From Paenibacillus endophyticus (GTDB taxonomy: Bacteria; Bacillota; Bacilli; Paenibacillales; Paenibacillaceae): a stretch of DNA of 64,000 nucleotides. Of the stretch, positions 17,797 to 25,953 are shown piece by piece. The notes under the pieces are model-generated. The model worked only from the letters and a program-made list of their open reading frames with translations, did not search any database and was not told where the DNA came from. The position numbers and the translations under genes are program-made. Position 1 is the first letter of the stretch. Each line of letters begins with the position of its first letter. The stretch covers positions 28,351 through 92,350 of the forward strand of contig NZ_JACHXW010000028.1 in assembly GCF_014192395.1 (NCBI RefSeq). The letters are read 5' to 3'.

Positions 17797-19535
17797 TCTA
17801 CGCCTCCCCCTTTATCGATGATGATAGTGACGCAGGTCCCCTCCCCTTGCCTGCTTTCAAGGGTTAGCCTTGAAGTGCCGCGAAAAAATGATTTGATACG
17901 CTCGCTTACATTATAAATACCTATACCCCGGCTTTCTTCCCCTTCCGATCTGAGCTCTGATCCATTCGTTATTTGATTTTGAATGGCGAACAGTTTATCT
18001 AACGCAATTCCAGGGCCGTTGTCTTCTATCCTGATCCGGATTTCTTCAGACGTCTCTTCTACCTGAAGCCGAACATGAACGGGCCGGAGAACGGCGGACG
18101 CGCCATGCACGATGCTATTCTCCACTATCGGTTGCAATATAAAGCGAGGACACGCAATATGCTTCGCCTCGACTGAAACGTCAATTTCGTAAGTTAACCT
18201 GGCCTGCAAGCGCATCTTGTGGATTTTCAAATAGAAGGTGATCATTTCAAGTTCTCTCTCAAGAGTCGTCACGTCCTGCTTCGATGACAGGCTGTATCGC
18301 ATTAGCTTTCCAAACCAGAATGATATATCCGCAGCCTCTCTGTCGTTGTTCGATTCGGCGACCATTCGGATCGTTTCAAGGGTATTGTACAAAAAATGCG
18401 GTTTGATCTGCGCCTGCAGTACCATGTAAGCGGCTTCTTTATTCCGAAGCTCGGCGCGGTGTGCATTATTGATTAATTCGTCCACGCGTTGAACCATGGA
18501 GTTGTAGGTGGCTGTAAGAAAACCTATTTCATCCTTTTCATCCAACTTGTCGTGCTTAATGATGTGCTGTCTCAAATTATCGTTATTCAACGTTCGCATA
18601 AATCTGGCTAATCTCAGAATCCGTTTGGTTATGGTCGATGCCATCGCGTAATAAGCAACGGACAAGCCGACCAACAAAAGGACAATTAATGTTACTAAAA
18701 TAAGTTCTCGCTGCTTGATCGAATAAAAAACTTCGCCGGCTCGTCCCGCAACAACAACTCTAACGTTCAGTTCATCGATATTTATTCCGTTGACGATCGA
18801 CTTTCGATTGATGAAAAATGCACTATCGTCTTGCCCCAACCGATGTAGAGTCTTTTCGTCAAGCGCCGATGCCGCCTCGCCTTCGTTAAGCGGTCGACCA
18901 TCAGGTGACAACAAGAAGGCATGCCAATTCCCTTCCACTCCGGCCGCAGCGTAAAAATTCCCAATCAGACTATTACGAATTCGAATCTCCAGAAGCCCGA
19001 TTTTTTCCGTAAATTGTGTATTGTAAATATGCTGATAATAGATCAAGTCAGGCTTTGCCGCTTCGGGCTCTTCGCGTATCCACAACCCTTTGCCTGGTTT
19101 CAAATGTTCGACTTTCTCTTCGATTTGCGCATTTAGCAAAGATTGATCACGGAAGAGATCCGTTACCGGTAAAACGCGATTTTTCATCTTGTAGATGACA
19201 ATCGATTCAATCTCAGGATTAGCGAACAACGACTGCGTATACAGTGGCCGAATGTAGCGAATAAGCGCATAAACGCTATCCGCATCGGTCTGGTACACGC
19301 CATCCAGATAATCCGTGACATAAGGATTATATTGCAGCAAACGCTGAACCGATTGAATGCGTATAAAATCGCTTTTCATGTTGGCATATGCCTGCTCGAG
19401 AATCTTTTGCCGGCTTTCCACGAACTGCCTGGTCAGATTGCCATAAGTTTGTGTGTAGTAATGGTACCCGAAGCCGAGAACCGGAATGAAAATAAGAATG
19501 ATATATCCCAAAATCATTTTACGCGTAATGCTCAT
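17793..19535 (-). CDS. YesM-family sensor histidine kinase, 580 aa
   Basis: An N-terminal membrane segment (about residues 7-25) is followed by an extracellular sensing region, a second membrane segment (about 275-300, LILVTLIVLLLVGLSVAYYA), a HAMP linker and the kinase core. The core has the motif LQAQIKPHFLYNTLETI, an N-box in LQPIVENSIVHG, DNGPGI, and a G2 box GIGIYNVSERI. Lys replaces the more common Asn before PHF. The gene is followed by its response regulator with a four-base overlap. It lies downstream of the two permeases and the binding protein, as in other Paenibacillus polysaccharide-uptake loci. Confidence 0.93.
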   Translation of the reverse strand: MSITRKMILGYIILIFIPVLGFGYHYYTQTYGNLTRQFVESRQKILEQAYANMKSDFIRIQSVQRLLQYNPYVTDYLDGVYQTDADSVYALIRYIRPLYTQSLFANPEIESIVIYKMKNRVLPVTDLFRDQSLLNAQIEEKVEHLKPGKGLWIREEPEAAKPDLIYYQHIYNTQFTEKIGLLEIRIRNSLIGNFYAAAGVEGNWHAFLLSPDGRPLNEGEAASALDEKTLHRLGQDDSAFFINRKSIVNGINIDELNVRVVVAGRAGEVFYSIKQRELILVTLIVLLLVGLSVAYYAMASTITKRILRLARFMRTLNNDNLRQHIIKHDKLDEKDEIGFLTATYNSMVQRVDELINNAHRAELRNKEAAYMVLQAQIKPHFLYNTLETIRMVAESNNDREAADISFWFGKLMRYSLSSKQDVTTLERELEMITFYLKIHKMRLQARLTYEIDVSVEAKHIACPRFILQPIVENSIVHGASAVLRPVHVRLQVEETSEEIRIRIEDNGPGIALDKLFAIQNQITNGSELRSEGEESRGIGIYNVSERIKSFFRGTSRLTLESRQGEGTCVTIIIDKGGGVE

Positions 19536-19639
19536 GGGGACAAACTCACTCCGATCTTAATCGCTATGTCTTGTCTTTATATTACCATGAGCAAACAAGG
19601 TCCGGGAGAAGCAATTACAGCCTCTACCGGACACCCCTC

Positions 19640-21208
19640 TTACTTAAACAGAACCTTTTTCTTCTGATACGTTTGATTAGCCCAACCCACCAGCTTTTGC
19701 AGGCCCATGCTCTCTGCGGTTTTAATCATATTTTCGTAATTGGCAATTGCTTCTTCCTCTGTTTTGGATAAATAAATTTTCACCTTTTCATTTTTGATCA
19801 TTTCGTCAATTTTTGTTTTAATCGTTTTTTCCTCCGAATCCGGCTGCGTCTGGATTAAGCCAATTTCCGGTTTATATATCGTTATCGCTTTCCTTTCCAT
19901 CAAGGCTTGCGTCTTTTGCGTACCCGGAACATATCCAAGCATGCCTTCCGTGATCCCGTCATTATACAAATACCACCATTTAATGCCGTTGCTGTTCACG
20001 AATTCGCTGTCCGACGGATCATAGTTCAGATTCGGATATCCTTCTTCGTTCCAAGTCCAATGCTCGCCCTCAACCCCGAACATAGTCAATTTCTTGCCCT
20101 CGTCGCTAGCCAAATACTCAATGAACTTGATTGAAGCTTCAGGATCTTTGTTTTTCTTTGTGATGAAGGTACCGGCAAAGCCAAGACCCGTACTAACCGA
20201 CTTAGCATCGCTTGACAAGGCGCTCGGCAGCATCTTGAACGTATAAGCTCCTCCATTTTTTTTAACAGCGATATTATCCATATCCGCCACGTTTACTGTA
20301 TGACTATGAGCAAATGCCTTTCCGCTTGTTGCGTATTGATCGTCGATTTGGTCATTCGCATGAGCGAAATTCTCCGCCAGAATATAACCGTTTCGATACA
20401 AGCTATTCATAAATTTGAAGTAATCGAGCATTTTCGGATGCTTAATGGCATATTCAATTTCTCCGTCTTGCTCGTACCAGCCATCCATCAGTGCTTCCAC
20501 GCCGATCTGCTGAATGAAGTATTGCTCGATCCAATCTTTATCTATAATGAGCGGTACCATATCGGGATACTTTTCTTTAACCATTCCCAGTACTTTCGTA
20601 AAGTCGTCCAGCGACTGGATGGACGGATTGCCGAGTTCTTTCAGTATATCCTCACGCACGGCGATCCCGGGATTGCCATCGTTGCCGATCGCATATTTAT
20701 TTTGCGCCATTTCCTCCTGAGTCGCAAAAGAGTTACGGACCGTATAGAAATTGCCATCATCCATCGTATGGATCGCGATTCTTGTATTGTCGATCTTGAA
20801 TTCAGGCGCATATTTCTCGATCAGCTCGTTCCACGGATAGGAGAGCTTGGAATCGGACATCCGGTCAATGTTGGCGTTGGTGAAAACAAGATCCGGAAGA
20901 TCTCCCGAAGCGATCATGAGGGGAAGTTGCTTATCGTCGGTTGCAACCGTAACTTTGAGCTTGATGCCTGTTTTCTCTGTAATTTTCTCGGCAATCGAAC
21001 CCTTCCATTCCTTTACAGGATACCAAGAAGCATCGATAAACAACGAAAGCTCCTTTACTTTTTCTCCGCTGTTCGAACTCATTTCGTTCCCGGGTTCATT
21101 GCTTTCTCCGGGATCAGCCGTATTTTGGGAGCATGCGGCCAGCAAACTAAGCACCAGCATAACTGCCAGCGATAAGAACAAAAATTTCTTGCTTCTGAAT
21201 TTGTTCAA
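19640..21208 (-). CDS. Extracellular sugar-binding lipoprotein (YtcQ/LplA type), 522 aa
   Basis: TTG 21208 is preceded by GGAGGGG and gives a lipoprotein signal (LNKFRSKKFLFLSLAVMLVL, lipobox LAAC, Cys at residue 26). The frame continues 44 codons upstream but without a ribosome site. The mature part begins with an acidic Ser/Asn/Gly linker and continues as a large solute-binding domain of about 480 residues (EKTGIKLKVTVATDD; GWYEQDGEIEYAIKHPKMLD). The length and the two partner permeases fit the LplABC/YtcQP-YteP group that imports plant-polysaccharide fragments. The ligand is unknown. The GH42 remnant suggests galactosides, which is only inference. Confidence 0.9.
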   Translation of the reverse strand: MNKFRSKKFLFLSLAVMLVLSLLAACSQNTADPGESNEPGNEMSSNSGEKVKELSLFIDASWYPVKEWKGSIAEKITEKTGIKLKVTVATDDKQLPLMIASGDLPDLVFTNANIDRMSDSKLSYPWNELIEKYAPEFKIDNTRIAIHTMDDGNFYTVRNSFATQEEMAQNKYAIGNDGNPGIAVREDILKELGNPSIQSLDDFTKVLGMVKEKYPDMVPLIIDKDWIEQYFIQQIGVEALMDGWYEQDGEIEYAIKHPKMLDYFKFMNSLYRNGYILAENFAHANDQIDDQYATSGKAFAHSHTVNVADMDNIAVKKNGGAYTFKMLPSALSSDAKSVSTGLGFAGTFITKKNKDPEASIKFIEYLASDEGKKLTMFGVEGEHWTWNEEGYPNLNYDPSDSEFVNSNGIKWWYLYNDGITEGMLGYVPGTQKTQALMERKAITIYKPEIGLIQTQPDSEEKTIKTKIDEMIKNEKVKIYLSKTEEEAIANYENMIKTAESMGLQKLVGWANQTYQKKKVLFK

Positions 21209-21273
21209 TGTAACCCCTCCAATGAATGTTTTATTATATATCAAAGCATGCGCTTTAATAATATGCGAATCGG

Positions 21274-22155
21274 TTAACCTTTTACTGAACCCAACATAAT
21301 ACCTTGGATAAAAAACTTTTGAAGGAATGGATATACGCATACAATTGGTGCAATGGAGACAACCATTGCCGCTACCTGAAGCGAATAGCTTGTAACGCCG
21401 GCTGCCGCTTTATTCGCTGCGGCAAGAGCGTCTACGGGTGCACTGCTCTTGTTGATCACTTCCATCATTCTGAATGCAAGCGTTCTCAATTCTTCCGATT
21501 GTACGAAATAAGCGGAATCCAGCCAGGAATTCCATTGACCAACACCTGTGAAGAGAGCCATAGTCGCGATTAGGGGCATGGATACCGGCATTATGATTCT
21601 GTAAAAAATGACGATTTCATTGGCTCCGTCTATATGCGCGGATTCCTTCAGTTCCTGAGGAATTTCCTGGAAAAACGAGATGGCAATCAACAAGAAAAAT
21701 GTGCTCAGCATGGATGGGATGATGTATACGCCAAATGAATTTAGAAGCCCAAGTGAGCGAAGCACCACGTAGTAGGGAATAAGTCCTCCCGAGAAATACA
21801 TCGCAAAAATAACGATCGTGAAATACGATTTACGAAACAATAGATCGCGATGCGAGAGCCCGTATGCCACAAGACAGGTAAACAAAACCCCCAGCACGGT
21901 TCCTGAAACGGTTCTCGAAATGGTTACCAAAAAGGATTGATACCAATGAGGATCATTCAAAAAGCGGGCATAGTTCTCGAATGTGAAGGTCCGTGGCCAC
22001 AAATAAACGCCACCGAGAAGCGAATCAGTCCCCTTGTTAAATGATAAAATAAGAACGTAATAAAACGGATAAAGCATACACAGCATGATTATGAATAGTG
22101 CGATCGCGACTCCTGCATCCATTATGCGATCCTTTTGTCGTTGGCTAAGCGTCAT
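21274..22155 (-). CDS. ABC sugar transporter permease (LplC/YtcP type), 293 aa
   Basis: The protein has six predicted membrane segments, starting with DAGVAIALFIIMLCMLYPFY. The conserved cytoplasmic EAA loop is EIPQELKESAHIDGANEIVI, which contacts the ATPase. The C-terminus FIQGIMLGSVKG is typical of YtcP-like permeases. It lies 18 bases after the other permease gene and before the binding-protein gene in one transcription unit. No ATPase gene is present in the locus, so it probably depends on a shared MsmX-type ATPase. Confidence 0.93.
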   Translation of the reverse strand: MTLSQRQKDRIMDAGVAIALFIIMLCMLYPFYYVLILSFNKGTDSLLGGVYLWPRTFTFENYARFLNDPHWYQSFLVTISRTVSGTVLGVLFTCLVAYGLSHRDLLFRKSYFTIVIFAMYFSGGLIPYYVVLRSLGLLNSFGVYIIPSMLSTFFLLIAISFFQEIPQELKESAHIDGANEIVIFYRIIMPVSMPLIATMALFTGVGQWNSWLDSAYFVQSEELRTLAFRMMEVINKSSAPVDALAAANKAAAGVTSYSLQVAAMVVSIAPIVCVYPFLQKFFIQGIMLGSVKG

Positions 22156-22172
22156 CGCCTGTCTCCCCCTTC

Positions 22173-23156
22173 CTAAAATAAGCTAGATCCCGACAATCGC
22201 TTGGCGATATAGTTGCTGGAGAAGATTAGCGTCACGGAGATCACAGATTGGATCAAATCGATGGCTGCCGCATACGAGAAGCGCCCGTCCCTTAATCCCA
22301 CCTTGAACGCGTAGGTTTGCACGATTTCCGAGGTTGGATTGTTGATGCTGTTGCCTAGCAGGAAAGCTTGTTCGAAATTCGAGCCTACCAGACCTCCGCC
22401 CAGTATGCTGCCTATCGTCAAGATCAGCACGACGATGATCGTTCCCTGCATGCCGGGCAACGTAATGTGGCGAATACGCGCCAATCTCCCTGCGCCGTCG
22501 ATTTGCGCGGCCTCATACAGGAAAGGATTAATTCCCGCGATTGCGGCCAAGAAAATGATTGTCCACCAACCCATCTCCTTCCACACCGCACTTCCTACCG
22601 CAAGCCCCCAGAAATGATCGGGGTTCGTAAGAATGTCGAGCGGCTTGTCGATCCAACCGAGACTCATCAGCGCCTTGTTGACAAGGCCGCTATCGGCAGA
22701 CAGGAAAGCGAAAGCTAGTCCTACTACTACTACCCATGAAATAAAATGGGGCAAGTAGCTGACGGTTTGGACGAACCTCTTGAACCGTAGATTTTTCGCT
22801 TCGTTCAGCAAAATCGCAAGCAGTATTGGAGCCGGAAAGGCAAAGATCACTTTGAGAAAACTTAAGACCAACGTATTGCGGACAATGGTTCCGAATTGAT
22901 AATCGTTGACGAACTCGTCGAAGTGTTTAAGGCCGACCCACTCGCTTGTGAATATTCCTCTTATTCCGGCGGAGATGGAATAATTTTTGAACGCCATCAC
23001 GATGCCGAACATTGGAGAATAGGCAAAGATCAGCAGGAAAATCATTCCTAGCCCCACGAAAAGATGAAGTACCTTTTGTTTTTTGAATCGCTTCCAATAA
23101 TCCGCTCGACTTTGATTATTGGCTGAACCGTTTGTCATTTGTGTGCCAAGATCCAT
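22173..23156 (-). CDS. ABC sugar transporter permease (LplB/YteP type), 327 aa
   Basis: ATG 23156 (MDLGTQMTNG) has GGGAGGG six bases upstream; the frame is open up to 23249, but that part lacks a ribosome site. Six membrane segments are visible, the first being LHLFVGLGMIFLLIFAYSPM. The EAA loop is NPFLYEAAQIDGAGRLARI, and the end IAKRLSGSSLF is characteristic of the family. It is the first gene of the importer operon. The upstream region contains a cre-like sequence. Confidence 0.93.
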   Translation of the reverse strand: MDLGTQMTNGSANNQSRADYWKRFKKQKVLHLFVGLGMIFLLIFAYSPMFGIVMAFKNYSISAGIRGIFTSEWVGLKHFDEFVNDYQFGTIVRNTLVLSFLKVIFAFPAPILLAILLNEAKNLRFKRFVQTVSYLPHFISWVVVVGLAFAFLSADSGLVNKALMSLGWIDKPLDILTNPDHFWGLAVGSAVWKEMGWWTIIFLAAIAGINPFLYEAAQIDGAGRLARIRHITLPGMQGTIIVVLILTIGSILGGGLVGSNFEQAFLLGNSINNPTSEIVQTYAFKVGLRDGRFSYAAAIDLIQSVISVTLIFSSNYIAKRLSGSSLF

Positions 23157-23221
23157 ATATGTCCCTCCCTTGATATCAAGTCTACACCGGAGAGAGAGAG
23201 CTTCGTAAGCCAACATTTTAA

Positions 23222-23235
23222 AGAAAGCGTTGTCA
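23222..23235 (-). promoter_or_regulatory. Candidate cre (CcpA) site upstream of the importer operon
   Basis: The minus strand reads TGACAACGCTTTCT, differing from the cre consensus mainly at the last base. It lies 66 bases before the permease start, a position suited to catabolite repression. No convincing -35/-10 pair was found next to it. The rest of 23157-23385 shows nothing else. Confidence 0.5.
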
Positions 23236-23385
23236 TTTTTTGATCTCAAGTCTCACGCTCATAAAAACAGCCTGTCTCAATAACATGGTGATATCCGCCT
23301 TTTCGGATATTTTACCCAGATGGTTTCGATCTATCCTGCCAGTTAGCTCAACAAAAAGATTCGCCTTATCAAATATTACAAAAGC

Positions 23386-23415
23386 AAAAACCCGACCTCA
23401 CGAGGTCGGGTTTTT
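23386..23415 (-). terminator. tmRNA terminator
   Basis: AAAAACCCGACCTC and GAGGTCGGGTTTTT flank two loop bases. The stem with its U-run follows the 3' end of ssrA by eight bases. Confidence 0.85.
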
Positions 23416-23422
23416 CATGGTA

Positions 23423-23787
23423 TGGTGGAGGCGAGGGGATTTGAACCCCTGTCCGAAGATCACGCCACACAGGCTTCTACGGGTGTAGTCACAGTTTTGA
23501 TGTCACCCGAGTATCGCCCCGTAACCGGCTATACGTTGGGTCAGCCTGATTGTCTTCTTCAGCTCACCGCAGGCGGAGATGAGACAGCGTATTCCACTAC
23601 TTGTTAGCCCCTAATCCAGTCACATGGACGATGCTGGGTAGAAGCACGCACACAGTTTCTTAGGCTGCGAAAGCGTAGTTTGTTTGTTGTTTGCCGTTTA
23701 ATAGGCTTTAGCGTTGATGAAGCAGACGACTCCCTGCTACCCGCAACCCGCGCTCGTCCAATCCCCGTCGAATCCATAAACGCCCCC
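23423..23787 (-). ncRNA. ssrA: tmRNA (transfer-messenger RNA)
   Basis: The 5' end GGGGGCG (23787 downward) pairs with CGCCTCC before the encoded CCA (23423-23425), giving the tRNA-like acceptor stem, and GGTTCAAATCC is the T-arm. The coding part (23660-23695) reads GKQQTNYAFAA then TAA; with the tRNA-borne Ala first, the degradation tag is AGKQQTNYAFAA, ending in the usual hydrophobic AFAA. The length of 365 bases is normal. The RNA rescues stalled ribosomes together with SmpB, whose gene lies just upstream in the same direction. RNase R, encoded 1.4 kb further upstream, is a known partner in the pathway. Confidence 0.97.
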
Positions 23788-23921
23788 AATTTTGCATAAA
23801 CAATCAGCTGCATTCAAGCATAAATTTCATGTCTTGCCTGCACTAACGTTTAGCACAAATTGAAGCTTTAGGATTAAGAATCAGATTCATCAGATTAAAC
23901 CTCTGACTCACTGTTTCGATT

Positions 23922-23996
23922 GTATAGCACGAATGCACTTTCTGATGTATCTTTGCTTATGCTACCTTTGCTACTGCTTTAGTATACCACGAATGC
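23922..23996 (-). promoter_or_regulatory. Two similar candidate promoters of ssrA
   Basis: On the minus strand, the 15-base sequence GCATTCGTGsTATAC occurs twice, 60 bases apart (23982-23996 and 23922-23936). Both end in an extended -10 (TGGTATACT and TGCTATACA). The -35 regions are weak. They lie 135-210 bases before the mature tmRNA 5' end, which fits a precursor with a leader. The rest of 23788-24058 shows no gene. Confidence 0.45.
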
Positions 23997-24058
23997 TCCT
24001 TAATTGCGTACAATTGTTATTGGTAGAACTAGAGGATTACATCCATGGAAATAAAAGC

Positions 24059-24538
24059 TTAACGGGCAACCTTTTGTTTTTCGCGAAGAGCACGCTGGAT
24101 ATCACGCTGAGCATCACGTTTCGCAGCCGTATCCCGCTTATCGTATTGCTTCTTGCCTTTTCCCAGCCCAATCAACAGCTTCGCGTATCCATTGCGAATA
24201 TAGATCTTTAAAGGTACAATGGCATAGCCCTCTTGCTTCGATAAACCCAAGAGCTTATGAATTTGAGCTTTGTGCATCAATAGCTTGCGTGCACGCGTTG
24301 GATCGGTAGGATTATGCATATTGCCTTGCTCAAACGGGCTAATGTGCATATTGTGAATGTAGATTTCACCGTTGCGAATGGTTGCAAAAGCGTCACTGAT
24401 GTTCGCCCTGCCATTGCGCAGAGATTTAATTTCCGTTCCCAAGAGCACCATCCCAGCTTCGAACGTTTCCTCAATGAAATAGTCATGGGAAGCCTTCTTG
24501 TTCTGGGCGAGCTGCTTGCCGTCACTTTTCTTACCCAT
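24059..24538 (-). CDS. smpB: SsrA-binding protein SmpB, 159 aa
   Basis: The start is ATG 24538 (MGKKSDGKQL), with GAGGTG nine bases upstream; a GTG three codons earlier overlaps that site. Family signatures are NKKASHDYFIEETFEAGMVL, GTEIKSLRNGRANISDAF and the basic C-terminal tail (KRDAQRDIQRALREKQKVAR), which enters the mRNA channel. It binds tmRNA and brings it to stalled ribosomes. It lies directly before ssrA and about 1.4 kb downstream of rnr. The separating cutC and csp genes make this a looser version of the usual secG-rnr-smpB-ssrA order. Confidence 0.97.
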   Translation of the reverse strand: MGKKSDGKQLAQNKKASHDYFIEETFEAGMVLLGTEIKSLRNGRANISDAFATIRNGEIYIHNMHISPFEQGNMHNPTDPTRARKLLMHKAQIHKLLGLSKQEGYAIVPLKIYIRNGYAKLLIGLGKGKKQYDKRDTAAKRDAQRDIQRALREKQKVAR

Positions 24539-24676
24539 GCTAGTCACCTCGACTTCATTCAGCTACAATAGTTGTTGTATGTATACTGGTGTTCATTGTA
24601 ACAACTTTAGGAACGGAAATCAAGGCGATGCAGTGAGCTGCTCTCTCACTGTCCTATTCAAGAAGGAGGTATACCC

Positions 24677-25405
24677 ATGCTGCTTGAAATCATAGCTACA
24701 ACAGCCGATGAAGCGGTTACAGCCGCACTCCACGGTGCTGACCGAATAGAACTGATCTCAGACTTCGAGCAAGGCGGGCTGAGTCCCAAGATAGACGTGG
24801 TCGTCGAGGCGGTTGATGCACTCAAACGACTAGAGCAATCCAACAGCTCCGCTTTTCCAAAGATCATTCCCATTCATGTTATGGTTAGGCCACATAGCCA
24901 ATCCTTCGTGTATGAAGAAGCTGATCTGCAAGAAATGATTACATATATGCGAAGTCTGCAAGGCACAGGTATCCATGCTTACGTTTTAGGAACGCTGCGT
25001 ACAGACGGCACAATAGATATCCCGTCATTAGAGCGCCTTTTAGCAGCAGCAGGGGACGTGCCCGTCACCTTCCACCGTGCATTCGATGAGGTCGCCGATC
25101 AGCAGGAGGCTTTATCCACTCTATTGCATTATCCCCAAATTAAATGGATACTCACATCCGGTGGTAAACCCAGTGTAATCGATGCAACCGATCAAATCTT
25201 TAGGTTGATTGAACAAACTAATGGGCATCATATAACTATCCTGCCAGGCAGCGGACTAACCGTTGCAGCATTGCCAAGCTTTCTCTCAGCCACCAAAGCG
25301 CAAGCCGTTCATCTCGGTACTGGTGTTAGACTCGGCGGAACTGCAGCTCCGATCGATGGTTCACTCGTACGAAGCGCCCGCCAAATTCTTGACCAATTCC
25401 GTTAA
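24677..25405 (+). CDS. cutC: CutC-family copper homeostasis protein, 242 aa
   Basis: This is one of few plus-strand genes, with AAGGAGG seven bases before ATG 24677. It has the CutC TIM-barrel signatures: LEIIATTADEAVTAALHGAD, RIELISDFEQGGLSPK, PIHVMVRPHSQSFVY, VTFHRAFDEV and WILTSGGKPSV. The biochemical role of CutC proteins is not settled; they were linked to copper tolerance. It is divergent from smpB and convergent with the cold-shock gene, with a shared terminator between them. The gene appears to be an insertion into the smpB-rnr cluster relative to other Bacilli. Confidence 0.9.
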   Translation: MLLEIIATTADEAVTAALHGADRIELISDFEQGGLSPKIDVVVEAVDALKRLEQSNSSAFPKIIPIHVMVRPHSQSFVYEEADLQEMITYMRSLQGTGIHAYVLGTLRTDGTIDIPSLERLLAAAGDVPVTFHRAFDEVADQQEALSTLLHYPQIKWILTSGGKPSVIDATDQIFRLIEQTNGHHITILPGSGLTVAALPSFLSATKAQAVHLGTGVRLGGTAAPIDGSLVRSARQILDQFR

Positions 25406-25441
25406 AATATAACCTACACCCACGCTTGGTTTCGCACAAAA

Positions 25442-25476
25442 AAAACCGCCTCAACCCTAAGGTCAAAGGCGGTTTT
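25442..25476. terminator. Bidirectional terminator between cutC and csp
   Basis: AAAACCGCC (25442-25450) pairs with GGCGGTTTT (25468-25476), with A and T runs on either side. It serves the convergent cutC and cold-shock genes. Confidence 0.8.
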
Positions 25477-25494
25477 ATTAACGTTCGTAAGCTA

Positions 25495-25695
25495 CTACAG
25501 CTTTACAACGTTTTCTGCTTGTGGTCCACGGTTGCCTTGAACAACGTTAAATTCTACGCGTTGTCCTTCTTCAAGAGTTTTGAAGCCTTCGCCAGTGATT
25601 GCGGAGAAATGTACGAATACATCGTTGCCGCCTTCAACTTCGATAAAGCCGAAACCTTTTTCTGCGTTAAACCATTTAACTGTACCTTGTTGCAT
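25495..25695 (-). CDS. Cold-shock protein (CspA/CspB family), 66 aa
   Basis: A single cold-shock domain fills the protein. RNP1 is KGFGFIEV, RNP2 is DVFVHFSAI, and the start is MQQGTVKWFNAEKGFGF. TTTTTTGGAGG lies eight bases before the ATG. Proteins of this family bind single-stranded RNA and act as RNA chaperones. The leader of the gene contains a large inverted repeat (see separate entry), in line with the long structured leaders of cold-shock messages. Which of the several Csp paralogues it is cannot be said. Confidence 0.95.
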   Translation of the reverse strand: MQQGTVKWFNAEKGFGFIEVEGGNDVFVHFSAITGEGFKTLEEGQRVEFNVVQGNRGPQAENVVKL

Positions 25696-25755
25696 GTGTA
25701 AAAACCTCCAAAAAAATAATATTAATATGCGCCTGGTTTGTCTTTAAACAAAAAA

Positions 25756-25813
25756 TTCACACATTGGAAAGGGTTTCATGACTATAATGACACCCTTTTC
25801 AATATGTGAATTC
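25756..25813 (-). promoter_or_regulatory. Inverted repeat in the csp promoter/leader region
   Basis: AATTCACACATTGGAAAGGGT and ACCCTTTTCAATATGTGAATT are 21-base arms with two differences (wobble or mismatch) around about 17 bases. It lies about 60-120 bases before the csp start. On the minus strand a -10-like TATAGT lies in the loop, so the repeat either flanks the promoter or forms the 5' end of the message. Confidence 0.5.
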
Positions 25814-25908
25814 AGGTTCATATTATCGATTGATTTGAGTTTACTATACCCAGAATTAAAAAGCAAGTGACGAGCTTAAATATATTTTCCCATATTGTCC
25901 AGAACGCG

Positions 25909-25942
25909 GCGGCTTCCATTTATGACATAGAACGGAAGCCGC
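25909..25942 (-). terminator. Possible rnr terminator
   Basis: GCGGCTTCC and GGAAGCCGC form a nine-base stem just after the rnr stop codon. The U-run behind it is poor, so it may only protect the 3' end. Confidence 0.45.
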
Positions 25943-25953
25943 TTGCCAGTTAT

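Noticed and set aside
20300..21175. Plus-strand open frame of 291 codons opposite the binding-protein gene
   Set aside because: It is an antisense shadow of a well-supported lipoprotein gene with signal, lipobox and family motifs; no motif or ribosome site supports the antisense frame.
23604..23813. Minus-strand frame of 69 codons over the tmRNA
   Set aside because: It lies within ssrA, whose structure and tag reading frame are clear; the frame has no ribosome site.
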